From an uncultured Alphaproteobacteria bacterium (GTDB lineage: Bacteria; Pseudomonadota; Alphaproteobacteria; UBA8366; JADFVY01), in the NCBI GenBank assembly GCA_947259105.1, contig CAMYKU010000024.1, forward strand, positions 1 to 64,000: a stretch of DNA of 64,000 nucleotides, given 5' to 3'. The translations under genes were made by a program, and so were the position numbers. Positions 16,684 to 25,335 of this stretch are shown piece after piece (the first letter of the stretch is position 1; every line of letters starts with the position of its first letter). The notes under the pieces are model-generated. The model worked only from the letters and a program-made list of their open reading frames with translations, had not been told where the DNA came from and ran no database searches.

Positions 16684-16799
16684 TTTGCCTGCCTCCTGTG
16701 TTTCATTTCGCGGCCAACGAGTACGAGGTCTCTGCCACTTATGTGCGAGAGTCTGCGCCGCGATTCGTCCTTAGTCGTTCCTGGATTCCTGCGTTATTC

Positions 16800-17855
16800 C
16801 TAACTCCCGGTACTGCCGTCCGAGGGCTCGCCGGTGATCGTCTCCGCCTGGGTGACACCATCGGGGACCATGTCGCGCAGAATCTCCATGAAATCCTTGG
16901 CGACAAGACGTCGTGCCCTGCGCAACAGCAACGGCACCGGACTGGAGGGCTCATTGCGCTGATAGAACTCGCAGATACGGTCGATCGCGCGCACCACGTC
17001 CTCGCGACTTCTGATCGGCCCGGCCCGGCCGGCGGACTCGACCGCCCCGCCGTCGCCATCCGCGACTGCGTCGTCGTCGCCATCGGCCAATTCGCCATCG
17101 CCGACGCGTGCAGTGATTTTTCCCGCCAGCGCCTTCTCAATGGCGTTGAGCAAGTGAATGAGCTCTTCGAGATTCGGGGCGTTGGCGGCGCCCACCTTTT
17201 CGGTGACCGTCGCTTCGATGGCGGCGACGTGGTCCAGTGCCGAACGGACGGCTCCGTGCGTCGCCTGCAGCACATCGAGATTGCATTCGGCAAAGGCGGC
17301 CTCGATGGCCGCCGGTTCAAGAGCCTGGTCGCCGGCACCGTTCGCCGAGCTCAGCTCACCGCTGTCGAGCGCGATATCGCGATACCTCACCGTTCCGAAA
17401 TTGCGCGATTTTACCAAAGGCGTCGCGCGCAAAGGGCTGAGTGCCGTCGCGGGATCGCAGAGCGACATGATCGAGTTGACCCGCAACGTGGGGTCGCTGT
17501 CATCGTCCGCATCGAGCTGTGGATAGACCGTGTCCCAGTATCGTTCCAAAAGTCCCCGCAACAGTTCGAGACCGCTGCTGAAACCCTCGAGGCCATTCGT
17601 ATGGAGTTGGGCCCTTGCAAGATAGGAGGCGATCCGCAGATCCTTCGACCTCGCCAGCAGTCCGGCCGCCCTTGCCTCGACGTCGGCCCAGTCCGGGTCT
17701 TCGGCGGCGACGACGACGTCGCCCATCGAGTGCTCCTCCTTGCCGCGGGCGGCGCGCTCCAGGTCAGCGTAATCCGTGTCGTACTCGAGGTTCTCGCCGC
17801 AGGGTTCCTCCGCCGACACTTCCTGGAGCAGTTGCTCTACATCGATCTGCGTCAT
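16800..17855 (-). CDS. tssA: T6SS assembly protein TssA
   Basis: TssA primes tail assembly at the membrane complex and baseplate. An N-terminal ImpA domain is clear: LLQEVSAEEPCGENLEYD, EDPDWADVEARAAGLLARSKDLRIASYL, LLRGLLERYWDTVYPQLD and LRVNSIMSLC. The C-terminal part is short: an acidic linker (about 245-270) followed by AIDRICEFYQRNEPSSPVPLLLRRARRLVAKDFMEIL, which marks the short-TssA type. Starts are ATG 17855 or GTG 17864; neither has a strong ribosome site. It is the first gene of the main T6SS operon. Confidence 0.93.
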   Translation of the reverse strand: MTQIDVEQLLQEVSAEEPCGENLEYDTDYADLERAARGKEEHSMGDVVVAAEDPDWADVEARAAGLLARSKDLRIASYLARAQLHTNGLEGFSSGLELLRGLLERYWDTVYPQLDADDDSDPTLRVNSIMSLCDPATALSPLRATPLVKSRNFGTVRYRDIALDSGELSSANGAGDQALEPAAIEAAFAECNLDVLQATHGAVRSALDHVAAIEATVTEKVGAANAPNLEELIHLLNAIEKALAGKITARVGDGELADGDDDAVADGDGGAVESAGRAGPIRSREDVVRAIDRICEFYQRNEPSSPVPLLLRRARRLVAKDFMEILRDMVPDGVTQAETITGEPSDGSTGS

Positions 17856-17864
17856 CGCCTGCAC

Positions 17865-18363
17865 CGCTTCACGGAGTTCCTTATCGTCCCGGCAGACATA
17901 CGCCTAGCTCCGGCGTCTCCTCGCCGGCCGGTCCGGGCGCGGCGGCTGAAACGACCCGGCGCGCGTGCGCGCAAGCGAACTCTCTGCACGCTGTCCTGGT
18001 CCGCAAACGGTGCGACCCCGTCGTTGTTCGTGGGCACCAAATTCTCCCCCTGTTCAGGCACGCAACGGAGCATATCTACGTAGTGCCGACCTCCACCGGA
18101 TCGCACAACGTCCAATACCTCGACAGCGTGCCCGTCGACTCTCGACGTGCTTGTCGATCTATCCGGTCGCGGTTTGTTCGCTTCTCACGGCGGCGTAAAA
18201 CCAGCCCGGAATTATTAATTGCGATATATTGTCATAAATCCGCGAAAACCGGCAAGACAAAATCGATCCCGCACGTTTTGATTGTGGCGCCGAGTGGTCG
18301 GGCCGACTCGGAGACCGGGAATTGCCGGATCGCCAGTGCGTTCAGGGGCGCCGAGGTTGCGGG
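17865..18363. other. Promoter-bearing gap upstream of tssA
   Basis: No convincing gene was found. An AT-rich patch at 18205-18245 contains TTGCGATA (18219-18226), the same half-site as the palindrome before vgrG, and is the most likely location of the T6SS operon control region. No clear sigma-54 site was recognised. Confidence 0.4.
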
Positions 18364-18903
18364 TCAGGAGCGGCGGAGGGATTTGCCCAGGAACAGGAGT
18401 TCCCTTCGCCGCCACGTACGTTGCACGGCAGTGGTAAAACCACGGTCCCTGTAAAATCCGACGTTGGGAAGGCCGGGCCCCGTTACGACGTGGACGCCCG
18501 CAACGTGGGCCGCGTCGCAGTCCTCGACAAACGCGGACACCAGCCGTGAGCCGATGCCGCGGCCGCGACATTGCGGATGAACGTTGACGTGGAGATGTGC
18601 CGGATACGCCCCGAACTGGTCTTCGAACAACGAATAATAGGGAATATCGCGATACAGCCTCTCCGCAGTGCGGCTGTCCATACAACCGGTAAGATAGCCT
18701 GCGACACGGCCGCCCGGAGGAATTGCCAGGTAGATTCGTTGCGGCTCGCAGTCCCGATAGTAACCCGTCCAGCGGTCCAGGAAGGCCCGTCTCTTCTCTG
18801 CGTCGTCGAACTGCTGGGTCGCCGCGGAGAGGAAAAATACCTCTTCCGCCATTTGCCAGAGCCGGGGTTCAACCGGGCCTTTCACAATTTGAGGCTGGGT
18901 CAT
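18364..18903 (-). CDS. GNAT-family N-acetyltransferase
   Basis: 179 residues from ATG 18903; the frame extends to 18963 but those residues are Gly/Arg noise. The acetyl-CoA motif A is HLHVNVHPQCRGRGIGSRLVSAFVEDC, with the R/QxxGxG loop, followed by VAGVHVVTGPGLPNVGFYRDRGF (motif B). The substrate is unknown. It lies upstream of the T6SS operon on the same strand, about 500 nt away, so probably not co-transcribed. Confidence 0.8.
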   Translation of the reverse strand: MTQPQIVKGPVEPRLWQMAEEVFFLSAATQQFDDAEKRRAFLDRWTGYYRDCEPQRIYLAIPPGGRVAGYLTGCMDSRTAERLYRDIPYYSLFEDQFGAYPAHLHVNVHPQCRGRGIGSRLVSAFVEDCDAAHVAGVHVVTGPGLPNVGFYRDRGFTTAVQRTWRRRELLFLGKSLRRS

Positions 18904-19526
18904 CGCCGCGCTCGTGCACCCGGCGCCGGCCCGGCATGCCGGGCCCCGCCCATTCCGAAACACGCCGCATCCAATGCCAGATATCCTTCAGTCGCACGCC
19001 CGTTCGACAACGTCAGGTCTCACTTTCGGTTCCGTGGCCGCGATCAGAATTGGCTCTCCAGGATAACATGTCGTGCGGTCCGCAGAGAGCGCGGGCCGTT
19101 TTCTTCGATACCAGTGGTGTGTATCAGACATATGCCACCCATGGGACGGTGTTGCGAGCCCACCCGGCAAGGCGCGTGGCGCGCCGCGATGCTGGCGGAT
19201 CGTCAAGTGCGCCCTCCTGCCGAGGAGACGGGAAACGCGATCGCACGGGTACCATATGTCAGATACACACCACCAGCGTGTTCCGGCCGGCCTGTCAGGA
19301 AGCGTCTCCGCCACCCCCGCGGGCGGCGACGGCGGCAGGTTTGATTTGCCGCCGTCAGGGGATAAGGTCTGGCGCATACGACAAACTCTGCTAAAATGCC
19401 GGCAATGAATTTTGTGGGAGGTACGCAGACTGCGGCGCGTATTTGTGCTTGCATGCGCGCGCGGTTAGAGGTTGTCCGGTTCCAGGCAATTCTCCGTACG
19501 ATCCCGTGCACAGGGGGATACGGGCT
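18904..19526. other. Gap holding an inverted repeat pair and a lipoprotein promoter region
   Basis: No gene is supported in these 623 nt. It contains two 21-nt arms in inverted orientation (19114-19134 and 19253-19273, 20 of 21 positions matching) and the AGGGGGAT ribosome site of the lipoprotein at 19527. Confidence 0.4.
19114..19273. repeat. Inverted repeat pair, 21-nt arms
   Basis: The arm at 19114-19134 (begins GTGGTGTGTATC) is the reverse complement of 19253-19273 except at one central base. Weaker similarity continues inward for about 35 nt on each side, so each arm looks like a diverged copy of a ~60-nt unit. The centre is about 118 nt. It could be paired operator sites or a small transposable repeat. 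Confidence 0.6.
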
Positions 19527-20747
19527 ATGCGCTCAACACTGATTTTCTTTTTCATGACATCGTTGCTGGTCAGTCTCGGCGCCTGCCTGCCGACCGGAGA
19601 TACGGATACGTCTGCCAAGCCTGACACGACGTCTAAGATAGTGGCCAAACCTGGACTGACGCCCAGTCAGCGGAACACCGAAGCGCTCAACCTCCTTGAC
19701 AAGGGCAAGGTCGAGCAGGCCCGCGTTGAGCTGCTGGCCTCGCTCGCCGAGTGGCCGGCGGAGAAGAACCCAAAAGCGAAAGACTACCTCGATCAGATCG
19801 ACGGCGACCCGGTTAAACTGCTGGGCAGCAAGAATTTCAATTACGAGGTAAAAAAAGGGGAAACCCTGGCGTCCATCGCCAAAGAGCACCTCGGCGACCC
19901 ATTCAAGTTCTATGCGCTTGCCCGGTACAATGGCATGGACAATCCGAGCCTGCTGAAGGTCGGCCAGACCATCAAGGTGCCGGGCAAGGAACCGAATCCG
20001 GAATCGGTTGCTGCAATAACTCCAGAACCTGGGCCCGAACCGGAACCCGATACACCGCCGGAGCCGGATACAACCGAGAAGGTCGACCCGCCGAAGCCGG
20101 AGCCGGATACAACAGAGAAGGTCGACCCGCCGAAGCCGGAGCCGGAAGAACTGGCAACAGAGAGAAAAATGAAACTGTTCGCGGCGGCCCGCGAAAAGTC
20201 AGACGCCGGGAATCTTCCCGGAGCAATCGAGATCATCGAAGACGCACTGACGCAGTTTCCGCAGGACCAGATGTTCAAGGTTTATGGGGGCGACGTTTAC
20301 GGAAAGTTCGGCGGCGACCTTCTAGAGCAGGACAAATACCAAGCGGCGGCCGAGGCCGCCGAGCGCGGCGCGGCGCTCAACCCCGAGAGCGCGGACCTGG
20401 CCAAGCGCGTTGCAGACGCCAAGAAAGGCTTGCGGGCAGACGGTCTGTATCAGGATGGGCAGAAATACGAGGCGTCTCAGGCAAATATCGAAGCGCTTGA
20501 GTCCTACAAGGCGGCCCTGAAGGTGTGGCCCAATCATGATCCCGCGCAGATCGCGCTGGCCAGGGTCGGGCCTAAGGTCGCGGACGAGTACTACCGCGCA
20601 GCCAGAACGGCCTACCAGCGGCATGACCTCGAGAAGGCGCTCGAATATTACGACAAGACGCTCGAGATCGATGCAACCCACGAGCCGGCCAAGCTGGAAC
20701 GTCAAAGAACCATCCAGCTCATAGACAAGCTGAAACAGGCCGGCTGA
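19527..20747 (+). CDS. LysM- and TPR-containing lipoprotein
   Basis: Start ATG 19527 with AGGGGGAT at 19512-19519; 406 residues. The signal peptide ends in lipobox SLGAC (Cys20). A TPR-like segment follows (RNTEALNLLDKGKVEQARVELLASLAEWP), then a LysM domain (NYEVKKGETLASIAKEHLGDPFKFYALARYNGMDNPSLLKVGQTIKVPG), a Pro/Glu-rich spacer with a 13-residue tandem repeat (EPDTTEKVDPPKP twice), and C-terminal TPRs ending EKALEYYDKTLEIDATHEPAKLE. It is likely to be outer-membrane anchored and peptidoglycan binding. It faces the kinase operon. Confidence 0.85.
   Translation: MRSTLIFFFMTSLLVSLGACLPTGDTDTSAKPDTTSKIVAKPGLTPSQRNTEALNLLDKGKVEQARVELLASLAEWPAEKNPKAKDYLDQIDGDPVKLLGSKNFNYEVKKGETLASIAKEHLGDPFKFYALARYNGMDNPSLLKVGQTIKVPGKEPNPESVAAITPEPGPEPEPDTPPEPDTTEKVDPPKPEPDTTEKVDPPKPEPEELATERKMKLFAAAREKSDAGNLPGAIEIIEDALTQFPQDQMFKVYGGDVYGKFGGDLLEQDKYQAAAEAAERGAALNPESADLAKRVADAKKGLRADGLYQDGQKYEASQANIEALESYKAALKVWPNHDPAQIALARVGPKVADEYYRAARTAYQRHDLEKALEYYDKTLEIDATHEPAKLERQRTIQLIDKLKQAG
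20061..20138 (+). repeat. Tandem 39-bp repeat coding EPDTTEKVDPPKP
   Basis: Two nearly identical 39-bp units (20061-20099 and 20100-20138) inside the lipoprotein gene. They encode a Pro/Glu/Lys spacer between the LysM domain and the C-terminal TPR domain. The unit is in frame, so copy number can change spacer length without breaking the gene. Confidence 0.85.
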
Positions 20748-21042
20748 AATGAACGGGCGATTGGCTACAAGTCGCTGGGCGAGGCGGCGCAGGACCGGAT
20801 ATGTGCCGCCCGCGGCGGCAGTCTTTGTGCAATGACTGTACGTGGTGGCGGAGTCATTCGTCGGCATGGAGGATTTCCTGCGGACGTACCCATCCTGCGA
20901 CCGATGTCGCACCGGACGCAAAACGATAACATGGATCCGCCGGCCCACGCTCTGACGGGCAAGCTGCGGACTCTCGGCCGCGTTTAGCGTCCCGCCTTTG
21001 GGGCGGCCGTTCGGGGCGGCGGCGTAAGTTTCCCGAGCACCC

Positions 21043-22083
21043 TCAGGGATTGGCGATCTCGTTCAGCGTCTCGCGGATCCGGTATGCCTTCGACAGGAAC
21101 TCCCTCGCCTTGACGTGGCCGGGGTCGTAGGTCAGCGTTTCCTCCCAGTAGGCGATCGCCTGCGAGATATCCTGACGAAATGCGCGGACGCCCTGCTCGT
21201 AGGTCTGGTCCGCAAGGCGGGTCTTGACCGCTGCAAGCGCCGCCGCCGACGGACTGTCGGAATCGCCCGAATATTTCACCGCGAACTCGAGGTGCCGCAA
21301 CGATTGCCGGAGTTCGCCGTCGCGATACAGCGCGAGGCCGGCTTTCTCGTGGGACAGGGCCAGCATCTCCACCGCCTTGTCATCCCCCGGATGGTCGACG
21401 AGATATGACTCCGCGTAGGCGATCAGATTAAGGTAGGTGCCCGCCTTGACGTTGGCGACGGCCTGATCGAGCGGTTGCTGCTGTGCCACCTTGCCGCCCT
21501 CTTCGCTGTTGCCCGGCGCGATCTTGACGGTCGGTGGCGGGGCCGCAGATGGCTCCGGTTTCGCGGCGGGCTTCGGCAAATCGCGTGGCGGCGGGCTCGG
21601 CGCCGTCACGGGACCCGCCATCTGGGCAGGGGCCTCGGGGTAGGCCGTCTTCGTCGGGGCCTCGGGACCGCCCATCTTCGGGCGATTGCCGCGATTGCTC
21701 TGAAGCTCGAGCTGCCGCAGCCGGCGCAACGCACCCTCATGCTGCGGGTCGTAGGCGAGAACCGCTACATATTCCTGCTGTGCCTCTCGATTGCTCCGCT
21801 TGGCCGCAGCCTCGGCCTTTTGGTAGTGAATGTCGGCAAGGCGCTTGGTCTCGGCCTCGACGGAGCGCCGCATCTCGACGATTTCAGGGTCGCGGGGGTT
21901 GAGCGTCTCCAGGATCTTCAGCTGGACCAGGGCCTCTGCGAGATTGCCCTGCCGGGTCAATTCCTCGGCCTGTTGCTTGCGGCCCGCCACGTTGGACGTG
22001 CCGGGGAGGGTCAGTTGCGCACACGCCGCCGTCAGGCCTGCGACCAAAAGAAAAGCCGATGCCCGTCCCGCGAATCGGATCAT
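21043..22083 (-). CDS. TPR lipoprotein with proline-rich spacer
   Basis: 346 residues from ATG 22083, which overlaps the deacetylase stop as ATGA. The signal peptide ends LTAAC (Cys21). A TPR-like region (GRKQQAEELTRQGNLAEALVQLKILETLNPRDPEIVEM; HYQKAEAAAKRSNREAQQEYVAVLAYDPQHEGALRRLR) is followed by a Pro/Ala-rich stretch (about 145-200) and a second helical repeat region ending AIAYWEETLTYDPGHVKAREFLSKAYRI. The open frame extends far upstream antisense to family sense and is not real there. It is likely an outer-membrane lipoprotein co-expressed with the kinase and deacetylase. Confidence 0.85.
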   Translation of the reverse strand: MIRFAGRASAFLLVAGLTAACAQLTLPGTSNVAGRKQQAEELTRQGNLAEALVQLKILETLNPRDPEIVEMRRSVEAETKRLADIHYQKAEAAAKRSNREAQQEYVAVLAYDPQHEGALRRLRQLELQSNRGNRPKMGGPEAPTKTAYPEAPAQMAGPVTAPSPPPRDLPKPAAKPEPSAAPPPTVKIAPGNSEEGGKVAQQQPLDQAVANVKAGTYLNLIAYAESYLVDHPGDDKAVEMLALSHEKAGLALYRDGELRQSLRHLEFAVKYSGDSDSPSAAALAAVKTRLADQTYEQGVRAFRQDISQAIAYWEETLTYDPGHVKAREFLSKAYRIRETLNEIANP

Positions 22084-23084
22084 GGCACCACCATACCCTC
22101 GAAGACGTCGAGGCGCTTGGCGAAGGCGACCAGGTCGTCCCCGCAATACACCTGCGAGCGCCTCAACGCGAGCGGATGTGCGAAAGCCGGGTTGCCGCCC
22201 GAGGTAACTGTTGCGCCGAGGCGGAAGCCCTCCACCTCCAGCGCGTCGAGCACCACATCGTTCTCGGCGCCATAGGGAAACGCGAATGTATGAACCGGGA
22301 TGTCGAGATGTTTCCTGATCGCCCTGGTGGGATTTCTCACCTCCTCGCGAATCCGTTCGCGGTACGCCGCTTTGCTTTCGCCGGCCTCGCGCAAGGTGAG
22401 GTTCGAATGGGTCTTGGAATGAGGCTGGATATCGACCAGCCCCGACGCGGTCATCTCCTTCATTTCCGCCCAATTCAGTGCCGCCGGCGCGCCGACGAAA
22501 TCGGTGTAGACGAAGACCGTGGCCTTGTAGCCGAATTCGCGCAGCACCGGGTAGGCGACCTGGTGGACGGATTTGTAACCGTCGTCCATGGACAGGATGA
22601 CGGGTTTGCGAGGCATCGGTCCCTTGCCTTCGACGAAGTCGGCCAGATCGGAAAAGCTCACCACCGTGAAGCCGTTGTCCCGAAGGTATTCCAGCTGGCT
22701 CCTGAAGGTCGTCCCGGAAACGGACAGCAGGTCGCATTCCCGGTCTCCCGGCACGAACCGGTGATAGGTCAGGATCGCGACCTTCTTGTAGCCGTTGCGA
22801 TAAATTCCGGCAGGGTCGGCCGGCCGCAGGGGAATGACCACCTGCTGGCCGGGCCAGACGCGGTCGATCTCGTTGAATTCTGCAATCACCCAAAGTTTTC
22901 CGGGGTCGCCCAGAAAGGCGTCCGCGAGACCACCCAGCGTATCGCCCCAACCGGCGGACACGACGACGAAATCGTCGCTGCGGGCAACGACGTTTGTGGT
23001 GCAACCCGACAGAAGAATTCCTGCCGTCAGTGCGATCACTACCGCAGCAGCGTCACGCCTCAGGCGCCTCCGTATACGGCTCAT
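22080..23084 (-). CDS. LysM-like and NodB-type polysaccharide deacetylase lipoprotein
   Basis: 334 residues from ATG 23084, which overlaps the kinase end by 32 nt. The signal peptide has lipobox LLSGC (Cys28). Residues 38-86 are LysM-like (VVVSAGWGDTLGGLADAFLGDPGKLWVIAEFNEIDRVWPGQQVVIP). The NodB fold follows: VAILTYHRF (102-110), SMDDGY with Asp167/Asp168, metal histidines His222 and His226 in PHSKTHSNL, and FAFPYGAEND. It probably N-deacetylates peptidoglycan or another periplasmic glycan while held there by LysM. Substrate is inferred. Confidence 0.9.
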   Translation of the reverse strand: MSRIRRRLRRDAAAVVIALTAGILLSGCTTNVVARSDDFVVVSAGWGDTLGGLADAFLGDPGKLWVIAEFNEIDRVWPGQQVVIPLRPADPAGIYRNGYKKVAILTYHRFVPGDRECDLLSVSGTTFRSQLEYLRDNGFTVVSFSDLADFVEGKGPMPRKPVILSMDDGYKSVHQVAYPVLREFGYKATVFVYTDFVGAPAALNWAEMKEMTASGLVDIQPHSKTHSNLTLREAGESKAAYRERIREEVRNPTRAIRKHLDIPVHTFAFPYGAENDVVLDALEVEGFRLGATVTSGGNPAFAHPLALRRSQVYCGDDLVAFAKRLDVFEGMVVP

Positions 23085-24657
23085 TTTGGTCCCCCAATGC
23101 CTCCGCCATTTGATTGAACTCTGCGAACACCAGCCCCAGCTCGTCGTTCCGGTTCTCCGAGATGCGGCAGTCGAAATTGCCTTTCGAAATCTCCTGCAGC
23201 GAGACGCGCAGCGTGCGGATTGGCCGCGACAGCAGCTGGGCGAGTCCGTACGACACGAGCCCAACCGCAAGCACGGTGACCGCACCGAGGATGATGAACA
23301 GGGTGCGCGTCGTGTCTGCGACCGCCTGCAGCGAGGTCTGCACCACGCCGAGATGGACGCGGCCGACTTCCTTGTCCGAGAACAGGATCGGCGCATCGAA
23401 TTCGAGCACCGGCGTCTCGCCCGACAGTCCGACTTCATTTACGACAACGCCGTCCCTGTCGTACACGCGCGTTGCGGACTCGGGAGGCGCATAGACCTTG
23501 CCGAGCTGCGCCGGATCGCTCGATCCCTTGATCACGCCCTGATGGTCGAGCACCGACAAATACTCGAAGCTCTGGCCGCGTATTGCTTCGTTGACGAAGA
23601 TCTCGATCGCCACCCACTCCTCGCCGAGTACCGGGACCGCGGTCTCGGTCGCGATGAACTTGACCAGAGACACGCCGGAATCGATGGCAAAGTCGGTCAG
23701 CTCCTGCTTTTGCTTGGCTTCAATGAAGTAGATGGCGACGGCCATGGTCACCGCCACGATGATGGTCGATAGCAGCGCCCAGCGTATGCGGAGCGGAATG
23801 ATGCGCGGGCGTTCGCCGCTTTCGGCATATTCCTCGATGGCCCTGAGCTCGCGCCGCAACGCCCGTGCGAGATCGTGACCGGACTGGAAGCGCCGTTCCG
23901 GCGCCTTGGCGATCAGTTTGCCGATGATGTGCTGCACGCCGGCCGGAAGATCGGGGGCCACCTGGGTAATCGGAGGGGGCTCCTCCTGGGTGATCTTGAA
24001 CAGCAGCGTCGCCATGGTGTTGCTGTCGAACGGCTTCTGGCCGCTGCACAGCAGATAGAGAATCACGCCAACCGAGAAGAGGTCCGAACGTCCGTCGACC
24101 TTCTGGCCCATCACCTGTTCCGGCGACATGTACTGCGGTGTGCCCAGGACGGTTCCGACCTGCGTTTTCTGGGCGGCGTCGGGGTCGTCGATGTGGGCGA
24201 TGCCGAAATCGGCGATCTTGATCGTCTTGCCGTCCGGCAGCAACAGGATGTTGTTTGGCTTGACGTCACGATGGACGACACCGCGGTCGTGCGCGTAATG
24301 CAGCGCGTCGGCCAACTGGATGCCGATCGCCAGCACCCGATCCAGCGGCATCGGCGTTCCCGGTTGAATCGAGTCGCCGAGCGGCGTGCCGTCGATCAGC
24401 TCGATGACGATATACGGCCGATTGTCGACCTGCCCGACATCGTAAACGGTGACAATGTTGGGGTGCGAAAATGCACCCGCCGCCTTTGCCTCGCGCATGA
24501 ACCGGCCGAGGTAGTCCTCGTCCACGCACCATTCCGGTTTGAGGACCTTGACCGCCAGGGTACGCCCGATCTCAGGATCGTAGGCCTTGTAGACCTCCGC
24601 CATCGAGCCTTCCCCGATCAACTCCTGGATCTGGTATCTGCCTAACTGCTCAAACAT
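23053..24657 (-). CDS. Transmembrane Ser/Thr protein kinase with periplasmic sensor and terminal HAMP
   Basis: 534 residues from ATG 24657; the frame extends to 24717 without kinase sequence. Cytoplasmic kinase: glycine loop GEGSMAEV (15-22), Lys37, catalytic HRDVKPNN (Asp131), DFG 150-152, SPE 178-180. TM1 lies about 292-312. A periplasmic region of about 140 residues resembles a single Cache-type sensor (EYLSVLDHQGVIKGSSDPAQLGK, DAPILFSDKEVGRVHLGV). TM2 is about 453-476. A HAMP domain (PIRTLRVSLQEISKGNFDCRI) ends the protein, with no output domain after it. HAMP behind an N-terminal kinase is unusual. First gene of the kinase-deacetylase-TPR operon; a link to T6SS regulation is only positional. 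Confidence 0.9.
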   Translation of the reverse strand: MFEQLGRYQIQELIGEGSMAEVYKAYDPEIGRTLAVKVLKPEWCVDEDYLGRFMREAKAAGAFSHPNIVTVYDVGQVDNRPYIVIELIDGTPLGDSIQPGTPMPLDRVLAIGIQLADALHYAHDRGVVHRDVKPNNILLLPDGKTIKIADFGIAHIDDPDAAQKTQVGTVLGTPQYMSPEQVMGQKVDGRSDLFSVGVILYLLCSGQKPFDSNTMATLLFKITQEEPPPITQVAPDLPAGVQHIIGKLIAKAPERRFQSGHDLARALRRELRAIEEYAESGERPRIIPLRIRWALLSTIIVAVTMAVAIYFIEAKQKQELTDFAIDSGVSLVKFIATETAVPVLGEEWVAIEIFVNEAIRGQSFEYLSVLDHQGVIKGSSDPAQLGKVYAPPESATRVYDRDGVVVNEVGLSGETPVLEFDAPILFSDKEVGRVHLGVVQTSLQAVADTTRTLFIILGAVTVLAVGLVSYGLAQLLSRPIRTLRVSLQEISKGNFDCRISENRNDELGLVFAEFNQMAEALGDQNEPYTEAPEA

Positions 24658-25055
24658 TGACCGCACGCATGCTTTCGTTGAAACCGTGGTCGGCCGGACA
24701 GGCCATCCGGTTCCCATTCCAGCGGCCCCGGCCCCTCATCGCAAGAGGCCGGACCGCCGACGCCGGCGACTCTATAAGATTACGCCTGGCTTGTGTACCT
24801 GTGATTGGGGCCGCCCGGCAAATAACCGGCCGGCCGGACCGGCGCCGGCCGCCCGGCACAGGGTGTTCGGCCGTTCCGAAACCTGCGGAAAACCCCTTTG
24901 CATGGGCTCGTTTCGCGCATGCTGCATTGCTGCGCCGCGGGGCTTGAAGGCAGTTGCGTATCCCGGGAGACTGTCGGGGCGCGCAACCGGGCACGGCAAC
25001 GACGCGCGCCGGGCAATCCGGACGATTCCGTCATGTCTGCGGTTTCGGGAAAGAT
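24658..25055. other. Gap with dispersed repeat copy, upstream of kinase gene
   Basis: No gene is supported. It holds GC-rich palindromic runs (about 24825-24855) and one copy of a dispersed repeat (24884-24924) that recurs at 28929-28966 in the opposite orientation. The kinase promoter must lie here but no motif was recognised. Confidence 0.4.
24884..24924 (+). repeat. Dispersed intergenic repeat, copy A
   Basis: Contains CCTTTGCATGGG preceded by an A-rich GGAAAAC and followed by TCGTTTCGCGC. The same order of blocks is found on the minus strand at 28929-28966. Both copies are intergenic. Confidence 0.55.
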
Positions 25056-25131
25056 TGGCGTCCCCTAGGGGAATCGAACCCCTGTTTCCGGCGTGAGAGG
25101 CCGGCGTCCTGGACCGCTAGACGAAGGGGAC
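25056..25131 (-). tRNA. tRNA-Glu (anticodon CTC)
   Basis: 76 nt on the minus strand. The acceptor stem GTCCCCT pairs with AGGGGAC, the anticodon stem CCGGC/GCCGG encloses loop CTCTCAC with anticodon CTC, and the T arm carries GGTTCGATTCC. CCA is encoded in the DNA (25056-25058) after discriminator G. Confidence 0.95.
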
Positions 25132-25335
25132 GCTGGTGCGGCCGTCCTGTGGACGGGTGCTGTGTTTACCGGAGATCGGGACGGCGATCAAGGATTTCAA
25201 GCGGCCCCGGCGGCGGCGGCGCGAATCGCATTGACGGGTATGGCGCACCCGTGGGAAGAGTCCGGGGTTCCGGCCGCCGCGTCACCTTATCACGCGCGGC
25301 GCCGGGTCGGCGGCGGCGAGGCACAGGAGGCCCCC

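Noticed and set aside
17852..18115. 87-codon frame upstream of tssA
   Set aside because: No family similarity, Arg/Gly-rich, overlaps the tssA start region in another frame.
22084..23004. N-terminal extension of the TPR lipoprotein frame
   Set aside because: It is antisense-independent overlap with the deacetylase gene in another frame; the signal peptide and lipobox start at 22083 with an ATGA overlap.
25093..25335. Extended N-terminus of the ureohydrolase frame
   Set aside because: It overlaps the tRNA-Glu gene, and a consensus AGGAGG lies right before the ATG at 25336.
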